From Kangiella shandongensis (GTDB lineage: Bacteria > Pseudomonadota > Gammaproteobacteria > Enterobacterales > Kangiellaceae): a DNA stretch of 64,000 nt. Every line of letters begins with the position of its first letter. Position 1 is the stretch's first letter. The position numbers and the translations under genes are program-made. Where the stretch lies: the NCBI RefSeq assembly GCF_020005365.1, contig NZ_JACNML010000004.1, forward strand, positions 186,001-250,000. Reading direction: 5' to 3'. The notes beneath the pieces are model-generated. The model saw only the letters and a program-made list of their open reading frames with translations, had not been told where the DNA came from and did not search any database. This document shows, piece by piece, positions 1-8,131 of this stretch.

Positions 1-103
1 CCCAGGGTTTGAAGAATATGCAGCTCGATTGGCTAAGAGGCCTGCTTTTAAGGCTGCGAAGAAAATTGATGAGCAGTTGATCGCAGAAAGAGAGAATGCT
101 TAA
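1..103 (+). CDS. Glutathione S-transferase, C-terminal end (partial)
   Basis: The reading frame that is open from base 2 ends at a TAA at 101-103, and its start lies outside the window. The visible 33 residues include EEYAARLAKRPAFKAA, which matches the tail of the all-helical C-terminal domain of bacterial GSTs, where a Y-x3-R-x2-RPAF pattern is common. GSTs conjugate glutathione to electrophiles or act in redox reactions in the cytoplasm. Only the tail is seen, so the family call is moderate and the subclass unknown. A terminator hairpin begins 4 bases after the stop. Confidence 0.6.
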   Translation, partial: PGFEEYAARLAKRPAFKAAKKIDEQLIAERENA

Positions 104-106
104 AAC

Positions 107-130
107 AAAGCCATCTACTGAGGTGGCTTT
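107..130 (+). terminator. Rho-independent terminator after the GST gene
   Basis: AAAGCCATCT and AGGTGGCTTT form a 10 bp stem (one G-T pair) around the loop ACTG, followed by a short T-rich run. The stem overlaps the 3' end of the convergent minus-strand gene at 115-447, and the left arm begins with A's, so it may work in both directions. Confidence 0.7.
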
Positions 131-447
131 CTTAATCCTGCTGTTGGTTCGCCTTTAGTTAAAGCCGTAACGTAAATCAGATACAAAATAGATAGAGCAA
201 CAGGCAGGGCGTGCCACCAGTTTGATAAATAAGGTGAGTCATTATTATAAAAAATAATCAGTAGAGTGATAACTGCGGCACTGGATAAAGGCAGTATAAA
301 CACCGACGCATTTAGTAGCTTTAGCTTTAAGCCTTTAATTGTATGGGTAGTTACAGCGCCTGAAGCACTAAATACTACAAACATAAATTGAAAGCCCGCA
401 AACATAAATTGCAGAAAACAACCAATGATTAAAACTGTTAGAGACAT
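115..447 (-). CDS. Small membrane protein of unknown function
   Basis: The product is 110 residues with three likely membrane segments, at about residues 3-25, 45-66 and 78-95, and a hydrophilic C-terminus rich in Pro and Lys. I do not recognise the family. The ATG is preceded by AAGGAAGG, a good ribosome site. Its stop lies inside the terminator hairpin shared with the convergent GST gene. It sits 18 bases downstream of the GNAT gene on the same strand and may be co-transcribed with it. Confidence 0.7.
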   Translation of the reverse strand: MSLTVLIIGCFLQFMFAGFQFMFVVFSASGAVTTHTIKGLKLKLLNASVFILPLSSAAVITLLIIFYNNDSPYLSNWWHALPVALSILYLIYVTALTKGEPTAGLRKPPQ

Positions 448-465
448 ATACCTTCCTTGCGAATA

Positions 466-954
466 TTAATTCAATACCTTTTGCCAATAGCCAACATCAA
501 CCCACTTATTGAATTTAAAACCAACTTCTTTAAAGTGAGCGACCTGTTCCATACCCATCTTCTCGTGTAAGGCGATACTGGCAGGGTTGGGTAATGATAT
601 ACCACCCATTGCTGCATGGTAACCCGAGTTTTGTAATTTAGTGAACAATTTCCGGTAAAGCTCGGTCCCGAGCCCTTTGCTCAGGGAGCGGTGTGAGAGA
701 TAAACGGATACTTCTACTGAAAAGCGATAAGCGCAACGGCCTTTCCATTTGCTGGCGTAGGCATATCCGATAATATGACCGTTTTCTTCATATACCAGAT
801 AGGGCAAACCTTGCTGTATTGTGTCTTGAATACGGGCGGCAATATCGGAAGGTGGCACCTGCTCAGTCTCAAAGGTAACTATCGTATTTTGGATATAATA
901 ATTGTAGATGTTGGCGATAATGCTGGCATCTTCTGGTGAAGCATTTCTAATCAT
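466..954 (-). CDS. GNAT N-acetyltransferase, phosphinothricin acetyltransferase-like
   Basis: A 162-residue single-domain GNAT enzyme expected to move an acetyl group from acetyl-CoA to an amino group. The opening IRNASPEDASIIANIYNYYI and the segment TFETEQVPP are typical of the Pat/Bar/MnaT (YncA) subgroup, which acts on phosphinothricin, methionine sulfoximine or related amino acids. The acetyl-CoA loop appears as SKGLGTELYRKL (about residues 93-104), and NPASIALHEKMGM is the usual motif B region. Length is normal for the subgroup. The true substrate cannot be told from sequence. Confidence 0.88.
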   Translation of the reverse strand: MIRNASPEDASIIANIYNYYIQNTIVTFETEQVPPSDIAARIQDTIQQGLPYLVYEENGHIIGYAYASKWKGRCAYRFSVEVSVYLSHRSLSKGLGTELYRKLFTKLQNSGYHAAMGGISLPNPASIALHEKMGMEQVAHFKEVGFKFNKWVDVGYWQKVLN

Positions 955-1006
955 GCTTTTGTCCTGATCTTATATAACGCAGTTGTTGTAGAGTATATCG
1001 ATAACC

Positions 1007-1354
1007 TCAGATTGACTCAAAGCGACGGGACCAGTTACCGCCATGCTGTTGCTCGCAGGCCTCCTCGGTATCAAAAGTAATCTGCTGTCGACTATTTTTT
1101 ATAGGAACCTTAATATCTCTGAGTTTGTCGACAATGAGTGATCGTAGAAAGCTATCCTGATGTTCCTGAATGGCCTTAGAGAGCGAGTTTTGAGTATCAA
1201 AGATACAAACGATCTTTAACGATTCAGGGAAAGATTTATAGTCAACAATGTGTGTTAACCATTCGAAACCTTGTACAGAGTCAGAAAGAATGTGACAAGC
1301 TTCGGTTAGTGTTTCGATAATCAGTTTTTCTGTTCTCTTGTCACTTTTTTTCAT
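1007..1354 (-). CDS. Conserved hypothetical protein, about 115 residues
   Basis: A soluble 115-residue protein with a basic N-terminus (MKKSDKRTEK) and a C-terminus ending near HGGNWSRRF. Similar small proteins in marine gammaproteobacteria are, as I recall, sometimes labelled Fis family, but no Fis helix-turn-helix can be seen here, so I do not adopt that label. No signal peptide or membrane segment is present. It is the last gene of a minus-strand run that begins at 2568, with 24 bases separating it from the membrane gene upstream. The ribosome site is weak. Confidence 0.65.
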   Translation of the reverse strand: MKKSDKRTEKLIIETLTEACHILSDSVQGFEWLTHIVDYKSFPESLKIVCIFDTQNSLSKAIQEHQDSFLRSLIVDKLRDIKVPIKNSRQQITFDTEEACEQQHGGNWSRRFESI

Positions 1355-1378
1355 ATGAGTAGGGCTGGGACTCTGTTG

Positions 1379-1711
1379 TCAGTTGAGTTGCAAGCTAAGT
1401 ATGGAAAGAGCTGCTATTGCAGAAACGGCGACGCCAGAACCTAAGCCTAACGTGATTAGCTGCAGATGCCAACGTTTAAAGCTTTCTTTGTAAAAAATAG
1501 GTACTAACAGGCCTGATGTAATGGCTTGCGCCGCTGTGAAGAGGATTAATATTGGTTGCAGTTTAGTGCCATCACCATAAAGGTACATGACTATAATCAC
1601 TGCTATCGCTATTACAGAAATCAGGGATATTTCAATCGCATGCAATAAACGTTTCCACTGCCTTGTCTCGACTTGATTATACCAGGCTACTTTGTCCGAT
1701 ACTGTTTTCAT
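1379..1711 (-). CDS. Membrane protein of unknown function, three predicted TM segments
   Basis: A 110-residue protein with a cytoplasm-like N-terminus (about 25 residues) and three hydrophobic segments at about residues 27-46, 52-72 and 85-107. Family not recognised. Its ATG lies 2 bases after the TGA of the preceding membrane gene, which suggests translational coupling. The neighbours are an exported protein, a four-segment membrane protein with an apparent frameshift and a soluble unknown, all in one orientation. Confidence 0.65.
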   Translation of the reverse strand: MKTVSDKVAWYNQVETRQWKRLLHAIEISLISVIAIAVIIVMYLYGDGTKLQPILILFTAAQAITSGLLVPIFYKESFKRWHLQLITLGLGSGVAVSAIAALSILSLQLN

Positions 1712-1713
1712 AT

Positions 1714-2143
1714 TCAGCCAAAACCGAGTCCAGAAAGAGCGGCAGCAATTAATAATACAACCAGTAACGCCATAGCGTACATGGCAATAAATTGAAACGC
1801 TATCGCACTGATGTCTAAAGCTGCGGCTCCACCTGCTATGCGATTTTGCCCTTTATTAGCAAAAGAAACGACTCCTAATATTAAGGCAAGCGCTCCCAAA
1901 ACAGCGATTAACACATCCGCAACCTTATCTAAATCCCAATCAGCAACATAGCTTTCCTTTTTCGATTTCTTTGCCCGTTAAAGCGTTAACCGTCGCGTTC
2001 CTGATGGACGCCGCTTTTTCCGCAATTGTGGTTTCTAACGTTGGTTGTGGTGAGAAGGGACCGCTCCAGAAATGGACCAGTGCCAGTACCAGCGCCAAAG
2101 CGCCTAAAATAATTCCTATTGTTCCAAATTTTGATTTTTTCAT
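1714..2143 (-). pseudogene. Membrane protein gene interrupted by an apparent one-base frameshift
   Basis: Two adjacent reading frames read as one protein. The 5' part (from ATG at 2143, good AAGGAA ribosome site) encodes a TM helix and a soluble linker, then runs out of frame and stops at 1940. Shifting by one base near 1951-1965 gives an uninterrupted continuation, YVADWDLDKVADVLIAVLGA and onward, with three more hydrophobic segments to the TGA at 1714. Span is 430 bases, which is 143 codons plus one. Removing one G from the GG (CC at 1956-1957 on the plus strand) gives EIEKESYVADWD across the junction. It could be a real mutation, a sequencing error, or slippage at the adjacent A5 run. Function unknown. 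Confidence 0.72.
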
Positions 2144-2160
2144 TAGAATTCCTTTTTAAT

Positions 2161-2568
2161 TTATTGTTTACAGAAATATTCTCTAAACTGCCACTTAGAG
2201 ACTAATGTGTAATAACAGTCTTCAATAAAAGTTATTTTCAGCTCAGTATAGTCTTGTGTGATCTCATCATATGACTTTATTATAAAGTTATTGTCGTCTA
2301 TTTTTTTAGCTTCGTACTTTGTGTTGGACTCGACTGCCTTTCCTGCAAAATAAGAAGAAAAATTTTCTCTTTTTACTTCGACGACCAATTTCCCAAAGAA
2401 ATCGTTTCTGAAAAACTCTCGGCTTTTCTCGGGAATACCTTTGGTTGATTCCATGCTCTTTAAAGTTAAGGCCTCGTTAGACTTCCACGTTCCAATTAAT
2501 CGAGAGGGTGTTTCAGCGTATGCAGCTAAACCTGATGCTAATAGAATAGTTATTAGTATGGTTTTCAT
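2161..2568 (-). CDS. Exported protein of unknown function, lipocalin-sized
   Basis: A 135-residue protein with a clear Sec signal peptide (cleavage likely after AAYA, about residue 18) and a mature part opening with RLIGTWKS, a start often seen in small beta-barrel or lipocalin-like exported proteins. Two Cys near the C-terminus (EDCYYT and YFCKQ) could form a disulfide in the periplasm. Family not recognised. A strong AAGGAA ribosome site precedes the ATG. It heads the minus-strand run down to 1007, with 17 bases to the next gene. Confidence 0.72.
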   Translation of the reverse strand: MKTILITILLASGLAAYAETPSRLIGTWKSNEALTLKSMESTKGIPEKSREFFRNDFFGKLVVEVKRENFSSYFAGKAVESNTKYEAKKIDDNNFIIKSYDEITQDYTELKITFIEDCYYTLVSKWQFREYFCKQ

Positions 2569-2637
2569 CGTTTGTTCCTTTTTTAAGAGTCATTCTAGCC
2601 AAGCCCTTCATACAAAGTTCTCATGCATCAATTTCAA

Positions 2638-3189
2638 CTACAGCACTTGATATTGTAATAAAATAGAACCCGAGGGCATTGGACTTGTATCTAGAAGTTC
2701 CAATTTCACCTGCTCTTTGAGTCCAGAAAATGCTCGAGGCCCTTTAGCACCAATAAGCGGCTGGGCTAATATCTGAATCTCATTTATTAAACCTTCTTTC
2801 AATAGACAGGAGGCTAAGCTGGGACTTCCGAAAATTACCACAGTTCCAGTTATCTTTTCCAGTCTATTTCTCAGTTGAGTAAGGCCGGGGCCTGATATTT
2901 GGTAGGTGTTACTCCAGTTTAAATTAATGGCTTTGCGTGAAACGATGAGCTTGGGGATACGATCAAATGCTTGCGCTAAAGCTACGGTATTATCAGGCAA
3001 GTCAGGATTATGGATTGCATTTGGCCAAAACTCCATAAATAGATTGAAAGTATTTTTTCCTAGTAACAAAGCATCAGCTGATTGCGTTAAGTTAAGAGCG
3101 TATTGATGATGAGCATCATCCACCACACTATCTAAGTGGTGACATAAACCTCCTGCCGTGACGTTAATTGAGTGAATAACATGTGCCAT
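2638..3189 (-). CDS. Dihydrofolate reductase-like / RibD C-terminal domain protein
   Basis: A 183-residue protein of the RibD C-terminal/DHFR-like reductase superfamily (YyaP/YwjB type), probably an NADPH-dependent reductase of unknown substrate. It shows the N-terminal strand with SINVTAGG, a helix with ADALLLGKNTF (about residues 38-48), KLIVSRK (about 80-86) and the nucleotide-binding stretch VVIFGSPSLASCLL near residue 117. Length is normal. An AGGAG site lies 8 bases before the ATG. It is probably separate from the exported gene downstream, 69 bases away. Confidence 0.85.
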   Translation of the reverse strand: MAHVIHSINVTAGGLCHHLDSVVDDAHHQYALNLTQSADALLLGKNTFNLFMEFWPNAIHNPDLPDNTVALAQAFDRIPKLIVSRKAINLNWSNTYQISGPGLTQLRNRLEKITGTVVIFGSPSLASCLLKEGLINEIQILAQPLIGAKGPRAFSGLKEQVKLELLDTSPMPSGSILLQYQVL

Positions 3190-3420
3190 TGTCTAGCTCC
3201 TGAAAATATGAGTGTCATCTAGTAGTCGAGCGGGGCATCTAATTTTCGACAATTTACTGAATAAAACTGTAACTTTAAGGGGTATTATGGCCGACTTGGA
3301 ACCTGCTCAAAACTAGCCTTGCTAGCAGGACAGAGGAAATAATATTTCCTTACATCTACTCAAACTAAAATATAACTACCGTTGCTAGTATAACTACATC
3401 AAATAATAAAGGAGTAGGGT

Positions 3421-4110
3421 ATGGAGCTTTCTGTGGTTTCACTGATCCACTTTTCTAGCGGCGTTATAGCTATCTTGAGTGGCTTTTTGGCGATGTTCGC
3501 TCGCAAAGGGAAAATAGTTCACCGTAGGAGTGGAACGGTATTTGTCGTCACTATGCTTATTATGGCTGGTGCAGGAGTATGGTTAGCGGTTGAGCGTAAT
3601 GTCATGATCAGTTTGTTGGTGGGTGTTTTAACATCGTACTTTGTACTAACCGCTTGGCTCAGCGTCGGGCAGCGAATAACACAGTATCGATGGTTCTCAC
3701 ATGCTTTGTCTCTTATCGCTCTTGGCGTTGCGATAGCTGCTGTTTACTACGGGGTTGAAGCAAAAAACAGTGCCGATGGCAAATTCGATGGTTTTTCATC
3801 AGCGCCATACTTTGCCTTTGCTGGTGTAGCAGGATTCGCCTTGTTACTTGATCTGTTAATGATGAAAAACGGAGGCGTTAAAGGTAAGCATAAAACCGCC
3901 AGGCATTTATGGCGCATGTCGTTTCCATTGTATATTGCCACAACCTCATTCTTTGAAGGACCAGGTGTCATTGTGTTCCCTGAATCAATACAGGGGAGCT
4001 GGATATTATCGATACCCGGCTTGCTGGTTATCATCATGATGATTGTGGGACTAGTTGCTGTTTTTGTACCAAAGGTACGGTTTGGAAATCTAAAAAGGGA
4101 AGGTGTTTAG
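3421..4110 (+). CDS. DUF2306-like multi-pass membrane protein
   Basis: A 229-residue membrane protein with about seven hydrophobic segments. The pattern LIHFSSGVIAILSGFLAMFA followed by RKGKIVHRRSGTVF is what I associate with the DUF2306 family, in which a conserved HR after a basic loop follows the first helix. No enzymatic function is known to me. The ATG has AGGAG 8 bases upstream. It is divergent from the RibD-like gene across 231 bases that contain a small GGAAAT/ATTTCC hairpin and no recognisable gene. Confidence 0.75.
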   Translation: MELSVVSLIHFSSGVIAILSGFLAMFARKGKIVHRRSGTVFVVTMLIMAGAGVWLAVERNVMISLLVGVLTSYFVLTAWLSVGQRITQYRWFSHALSLIALGVAIAAVYYGVEAKNSADGKFDGFSSAPYFAFAGVAGFALLLDLLMMKNGGVKGKHKTARHLWRMSFPLYIATTSFFEGPGVIVFPESIQGSWILSIPGLLVIIMMIVGLVAVFVPKVRFGNLKREGV

Positions 4111-4145
4111 AGGGGAATTATAGCCAAACAGTTTTACTCAGCCAT

Positions 4146-4173
4146 AAAAAAGGCAAGCCTCGAAAGACTTGCC
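4146..4173 (-). terminator. Rho-independent terminator of the cold-shock gene
   Basis: Read on the minus strand, GGCAAGTCT and AGGCTTGCC form a 9 bp stem around a TTCG tetraloop, followed immediately by six T's. It lies 24 bases past the stop of the cold-shock gene and is one of the cleanest terminators in the window. Confidence 0.9.
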
Positions 4174-4196
4174 CCTTGAATAGAGTATGCTAGTAA

Positions 4197-4406
4197 TTAA
4201 AGCGCTACAATATTCTCAGCCTGTGGGCCTTTTTGGCCGTCAGTAACCGTAAATTCAACCTTTTGACCTTCCGCCAAAGTTTTGAAGCCTGAGCTACTAA
4301 TCGAACTGTAATGCGCGAAAACGTCAGGGCCGTCTTGTTGCTCGATAAAACCAAAACCTTTCGACTCGTTGAACCACTTAACGGTTCCTGTAATTGTATT
4401 AGACAT
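4197..4406 (-). CDS. Cold-shock domain protein (CspA family)
   Basis: A 69-residue single cold-shock domain that binds single-stranded RNA/DNA and melts mRNA structure. RNP1 is visible as KGFGFI (residues 16-21) and RNP2 as DVFAHY (28-33), with the N-terminal GTVKWFNE strand. Length is exactly typical. It is monocistronic: a strong terminator follows, and about 200 bases separate it from the gene upstream, consistent with the long 5' leaders of cspA-type genes. A short GCCT/AGGC hairpin sits in that leader. Whether it is cold-induced cannot be told from sequence. Confidence 0.96.
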   Translation of the reverse strand: MSNTITGTVKWFNESKGFGFIEQQDGPDVFAHYSSISSSGFKTLAEGQKVEFTVTDGQKGPQAENIVAL

Positions 4407-4608
4407 AATAATATCCTGTAACTTAAAAATAATGGTGCCTTCAAGAGGCTTGAATAGCTGTAAATGGAGACTGATATTTAGAAACTGCAGGACATGAATT
4501 AATACTAATTACAATGAAATGTAGGATGAAAATAGAGACTTCTTTCTAGCTGGTAACCAGAGTATAGGGTTTATTGACCGCTGTCTACCTATATTTCATT
4601 TATTTTAA

Positions 4609-4845
4609 CTAGCTTTCCTCTTCAGCTGGCAAATCGTTACATACTTGGCAAGCAATATTTTTCTTAAAGTAATAGGCTCTGGTCGCAAGGAATATCGTCG
4701 AGGTAATCAATGCCCACAAGATACCGAACTCCACGGAGTATTCGAGGCCTCTACCTTTGAGGTATTGCACTCCAGCAAAAAGTGCGAAAAATACAATCGC
4801 CATTACTAAATATTGAATTGCCCACTTTTTCCAGGGTATCGGCAT
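4609..4845 (-). CDS. Small two-TM membrane protein of unknown function
   Basis: A 78-residue protein with two hydrophobic segments (about residues 9-27 and 37-55) and a C-terminal tail carrying a CQVC pair and acidic residues. The CxxC could bind a metal or be redox active, which is inference only. Family not recognised. It stands between the PaiB-like gene and cspA on the same strand with sizeable gaps on both sides. Confidence 0.6.
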   Translation of the reverse strand: MPIPWKKWAIQYLVMAIVFFALFAGVQYLKGRGLEYSVEFGILWALITSTIFLATRAYYFKKNIACQVCNDLPAEEES

Positions 4846-4941
4846 AAGATTTTCCCTAAATTATTATCCTGTCCTTTAACCTTAGTTTTAATGGTCGATA
4901 GTTGCAAGAAGTCGATGGCTAGGTTTTGTTACGAATTGTTG

Positions 4942-5568
4942 CTAGTCGATAAACTCAGACATCGCTCGTTTATGGGGTTCTTCGACTTCCTCCAGGCCAG
5001 CCTTTACTCCAGCTCTATTTCTCTCGGGCAGATTTTGACTCGCTTTTAACTTACCAGTTAGAACGTCGATTTTGATCTCTATACCGACAATAGCTCGTGC
5101 CAGACGGTCAGTGTAATCCGTTGGCGCATCTTCCACTGACCATGGCTCGTCCATTCCCGACTCCTGCTGCTCTGTCAGTTGTTGGAGGTGACGATGTAAC
5201 CATGCCGGATCTTCAATAGCCCGAGCGTTCCCTTCCGCATGGATAGCTAAATAATTCCAGGTTGGCACGACTCGTCCGGTTTCCGCCTTGGTTGGATACC
5301 ATGACGGTGATACATAAGCGTTAGGCCCCTGAAATACAGCAAGAACCCGTTTACCTTCAATTGAGCGCTGCCATACGGTGTTTTTGCGTGAGACATGACA
5401 TTGTAAAGTGCCGAGAGACTCTCCCTCTGCGCACTCAAGATGAAAGGGGACATGATTTGCTTCAACGCCATTTTCGTCTGCGATGATCAGCAGCCCGAAG
5501 CTATAGTCTCGAATATACTGTTGGAGTTTTTGAGTGTCGTTTTCTTTAAAATGTTCAGGGATGTACAT
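4942..5568 (-). CDS. PaiB-like FMN-binding protein / putative transcriptional regulator
   Basis: A 208-residue protein of the PaiB family (split-barrel, FMN-binding fold), related to the Bacillus PaiB negative regulator. It opens with MYIPEHF and contains ANHVPFHLE, GTLQCHVSRKN, FQGPNAYVSPSWYPTK and VPTWNYLAIHA, all typical of the family, and the length is normal. The family is cytoplasmic and its biochemical role outside Bacillus is poorly known. The paiA acetyltransferase partner is not adjacent. AAGGAA precedes the ATG. Confidence 0.9.
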   Translation of the reverse strand: MYIPEHFKENDTQKLQQYIRDYSFGLLIIADENGVEANHVPFHLECAEGESLGTLQCHVSRKNTVWQRSIEGKRVLAVFQGPNAYVSPSWYPTKAETGRVVPTWNYLAIHAEGNARAIEDPAWLHRHLQQLTEQQESGMDEPWSVEDAPTDYTDRLARAIVGIEIKIDVLTGKLKASQNLPERNRAGVKAGLEEVEEPHKRAMSEFID

Positions 5569-5607
5569 TGTCTTTATTCCTTATCAAGGCCATCATTGGG
5601 CTTATAA

Positions 5608-6009
5608 TTATGAATCAGAATTACCAGAGCCTACATCTATATTTTCTCCGCCAGCAACGTCAGATAGATCTGAGGTGGTATTGATGGACGTATCAAGGCT
5701 GGATGCATCGAAGGTCGTATCACCATTAAAATACTGTTCAGCGACTTTTTCCCTCATCATGTCATAGTTGTTTACACTAGTATCAAGCTCTGAATCAGTA
5801 AGATGCTGGTAGAAGCTATCGTGATGAGCAAAAATAGCGTAGGCGTATAACACATGTGTTGAGCGAAGACTATGGCGATCTAAAGTCGCTTTGATTTGTT
5901 TTGGTGTGTAATGCTTTCTCTTGCCATAGTCTTTAGTTAAAAGTGTTGGCAACCTTAAAATAAACCTCCTAATAGCTCTCTTTATTCTAAACTTGGTGAT
6001 TAAGTTCAT
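5608..6009 (-). CDS. Conserved hypothetical protein (DUF6559-like)
   Basis: A 133-residue soluble protein with a very basic N-terminus (KFRIKRAIRRFILRLP), the stretch TKDYGKRKHYTPKQIKATL and a helix mentioning HVLYAYAIFAHHDSF, followed by an acidic, low-complexity Ser/Asp/Asn tail from about residue 100. The N-terminal 90 residues resemble what I recall as DUF6559; this is not verified. No export signal. It lies between PaiB and the methyltransferase on the same strand. Confidence 0.65.
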   Translation of the reverse strand: MNLITKFRIKRAIRRFILRLPTLLTKDYGKRKHYTPKQIKATLDRHSLRSTHVLYAYAIFAHHDSFYQHLTDSELDTSVNNYDMMREKVAEQYFNGDTTFDASSLDTSINTTSDLSDVAGGENIDVGSGNSDS

Positions 6010-6060
6010 ATTTTTCCTTTGTTAATTATTTATTTAGGTAGGGCCCTGGCCAGCAGTACA

Positions 6061-6528
6061 TCAAATCCATCGTCGAACCTGTGTGCAGTACTTTTCGTAT
6101 GACTCGTCAAATTTATCTAGCATCCACCGTTCTTCAGGAATGATTTGGAAACGGTTCATGTAAAGAACGAAGAAGGGAAGTAACAGCAAACTCAGCGGAC
6201 TGTTTAGCTTTAAACTCCAGGCACACAGTATCAGAAGAAACCCTAAATACATTGGATTACGGCTGAATTTATAGACGCCACTCACAACCAGCTTTTCTGA
6301 TTTGTCAGGTACACGCGGATCAACCGTGGTACCAGCTCTGCCGAATTCCCAAACGCCAAGAGCCGCAATACAGCAACCAACTAAACCGATACCCATTGCT
6401 AACCACGTCGCACCCTGAAAATCAAAGCTCCAACTTGGAGTCAGGCGAGACACGCCCCACATACCAGCAGCAACGATAATGACCAGAGCAACTGGTGGGA
6501 TTTTAAGTTCGAGTGATTTCATTTTCAT
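6061..6528 (-). CDS. Isoprenylcysteine/phospholipid methyltransferase-like membrane protein
   Basis: A 155-residue integral membrane methyltransferase of the ICMT/PEMT superfamily, which uses S-adenosylmethionine within the bilayer. Three to four hydrophobic segments precede the conserved block GVYKFSRNPMYLGFLLI (about residues 86-102), and the C-terminus has the expected EERWMLDKFDESYEKY signature. In many relatives the motif reads RHPMY; here His is replaced by Asn. Substrate unknown. Start chosen at the first Met of MKMKS; the ribosome site is weak. Confidence 0.85.
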   Translation of the reverse strand: MKMKSLELKIPPVALVIIVAAGMWGVSRLTPSWSFDFQGATWLAMGIGLVGCCIAALGVWEFGRAGTTVDPRVPDKSEKLVVSGVYKFSRNPMYLGFLLILCAWSLKLNSPLSLLLLPFFVLYMNRFQIIPEERWMLDKFDESYEKYCTQVRRWI

Positions 6529-6601
6529 AGTTCAGGTGGATATTGATTTTCTGAGTGACAAATTGTGTGTATGTAACACGCCTTACGTTTATTGTTGTAC
6601 A

Positions 6602-7948
6602 TTAAAGCCATGGAGGGTGATGAATTACTATATTGTCAGGATCATTTAATGAGTCGAGATATTTTTTTGCTTTTTTGAACGAAGTTTTATGTGCTTGAGG
6701 ATTAGAGTTAACAAATGCATTAAAATCTTCAAAGGTATATAAGTCATTTTTAGCACCAAAAGCAAAGTATTTTGGAATTCTTAACTCATCATCTTCAACG
6801 AAGTTACTTAAGTGATATATTAACCCTCGGATGTAGCCCTCTATGTATGCAACACCAGAGTAGTTTTTTTCTTTTCTTTTGTCCGATTGTATTTTTTCAT
6901 ACTGCTCAATTAAGGCCACTAACCGACAAGAGTGTGAATACTCACCTGAATATTTATTTTTTTGTATTCTCTGAAGTGCATGTATTACCCCATCTTGATA
7001 GCAAGCCGAATATATAATTTCTGGACACTCTGTGTTGCAAACGTTTTTATTAATATTAGAGTGCTCAGCTTCAAAGTCTTTAAGCATATATGACGAAAAA
7101 ACATATGATGAGTCTGGTAAAAAATGATCTAGCTTCACAGCTTCATTCTTAACTAACTCTAAGAAATAAGTTCCGTCAGTTAAAATTGGTATGAGCCCCG
7201 CTTTTTCAAAGCGTTTAGCCTCTTCTTCAAAAGGTGTTACTACATATGCTTGGCGGTGTAATAGATCCATTTGAGTTTTGACCAAGTTATATAGGTCTTG
7301 AAAGTCCCGATCTCGCATTGAGTAGCCGATAAAGATAACTGTTTGGGTTGCTAATATAGTCTTTAACATTCCTCCAATGAGTTTTTCATTTAAGCGTTGA
7401 GCACATTTTGAGTAATCATCTTCAGTAGCAACTATTGTTGATAGATTGTCTATGGAACCATGAATTTTAAGCACGCGTCTTTCGGCAACCTCCCAAAAAG
7501 CAAGATCACTATCAAGGACAAAAGGTGTGGCGTGAGTGTAATCTTCAAAGTATGTATCCCAGTTTGTTGTAACAATATTCTTGATAGGGAAAAGCGTACC
7601 GAGTTCTTTGTGGAACGATGTCGCCATATTCTGTAACTCAGGGAATGAGTCTATAGTCCTAAACCTAGAACGTATCATTTGTAGTAGTCTAATGCGCCCA
7701 TTAGGTTGTTTACAAAATTCTTGCATCAATTTAGGAAAACTCCAATCCTTGTCAGATGCGTTGATTTCTCTTGCAACTTCTTGGTAGAAGTTGATGTTTA
7801 GCACCTTAGGCGACTCTGTACTGATACCTGCTCCAGTGAAAAACGTAACTTTTCCACTCAATATTTCATCTACCAAGGATTTTGGAAGCTGAGCATCGAC
7901 TTTGCTCTTGCAGATAACACAGTCGCAATTTCTTTCATGAGAATCCAA
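6602..7948 (-). CDS. SIR2-like domain protein, candidate defence NADase
   Basis: A 448-residue protein with an N-terminal SIR2-like fold: FTGAGIST (residues 37-44) for nucleotide binding, VTTNWD (126-131) with the catalytic Asn, KIHGS (161-165) with the likely catalytic His163, and GYSMRDRDF (208-216), typical of the SIR2_2 branch. That branch includes antiphage NAD hydrolases such as the effector of Thoeris ThsA and DSR proteins. The N-terminus has a CDCVIC cluster (Cys8, 10, 13), and residues from about 280 to 448 form a domain I cannot assign. Start is TTG with AGGAG 6 bases upstream. The gene is visibly AT-rich compared with neighbours, suggesting transfer. Confidence 0.85.
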   Translation of the reverse strand: MDSHERNCDCVICKSKVDAQLPKSLVDEILSGKVTFFTGAGISTESPKVLNINFYQEVAREINASDKDWSFPKLMQEFCKQPNGRIRLLQMIRSRFRTIDSFPELQNMATSFHKELGTLFPIKNIVTTNWDTYFEDYTHATPFVLDSDLAFWEVAERRVLKIHGSIDNLSTIVATEDDYSKCAQRLNEKLIGGMLKTILATQTVIFIGYSMRDRDFQDLYNLVKTQMDLLHRQAYVVTPFEEEAKRFEKAGLIPILTDGTYFLELVKNEAVKLDHFLPDSSYVFSSYMLKDFEAEHSNINKNVCNTECPEIIYSACYQDGVIHALQRIQKNKYSGEYSHSCRLVALIEQYEKIQSDKRKEKNYSGVAYIEGYIRGLIYHLSNFVEDDELRIPKYFAFGAKNDLYTFEDFNAFVNSNPQAHKTSFKKAKKYLDSLNDPDNIVIHHPPWL

Positions 7949-8131
7949 ATATCTCTCCTAATGTATAATATTTTCTTATGAGAGTGCATTCGTAAGACTT
8001 TATTATCATTAGTCTTTTATTACAAGTTACTCAACTCTGAGCTGGTCCGTAAGTTGAGGTTTTGTTGCTTAAAGTGCAGGCTTGCTCCAGCCCCCCTTTA
8101 CATTGAGCTGAGGATTAATAAAGTCATAGCA

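Noticed and set aside
1007-1354. Fis-family label for the 115-residue protein
   Set aside because: No helix-turn-helix of the Fis type can be seen, so the label was not used.
4205-4444. Longer minus-strand frame overlapping the cold-shock gene
   Set aside because: The cold-shock frame has full RNP motifs; the other frame is a shadow without features.
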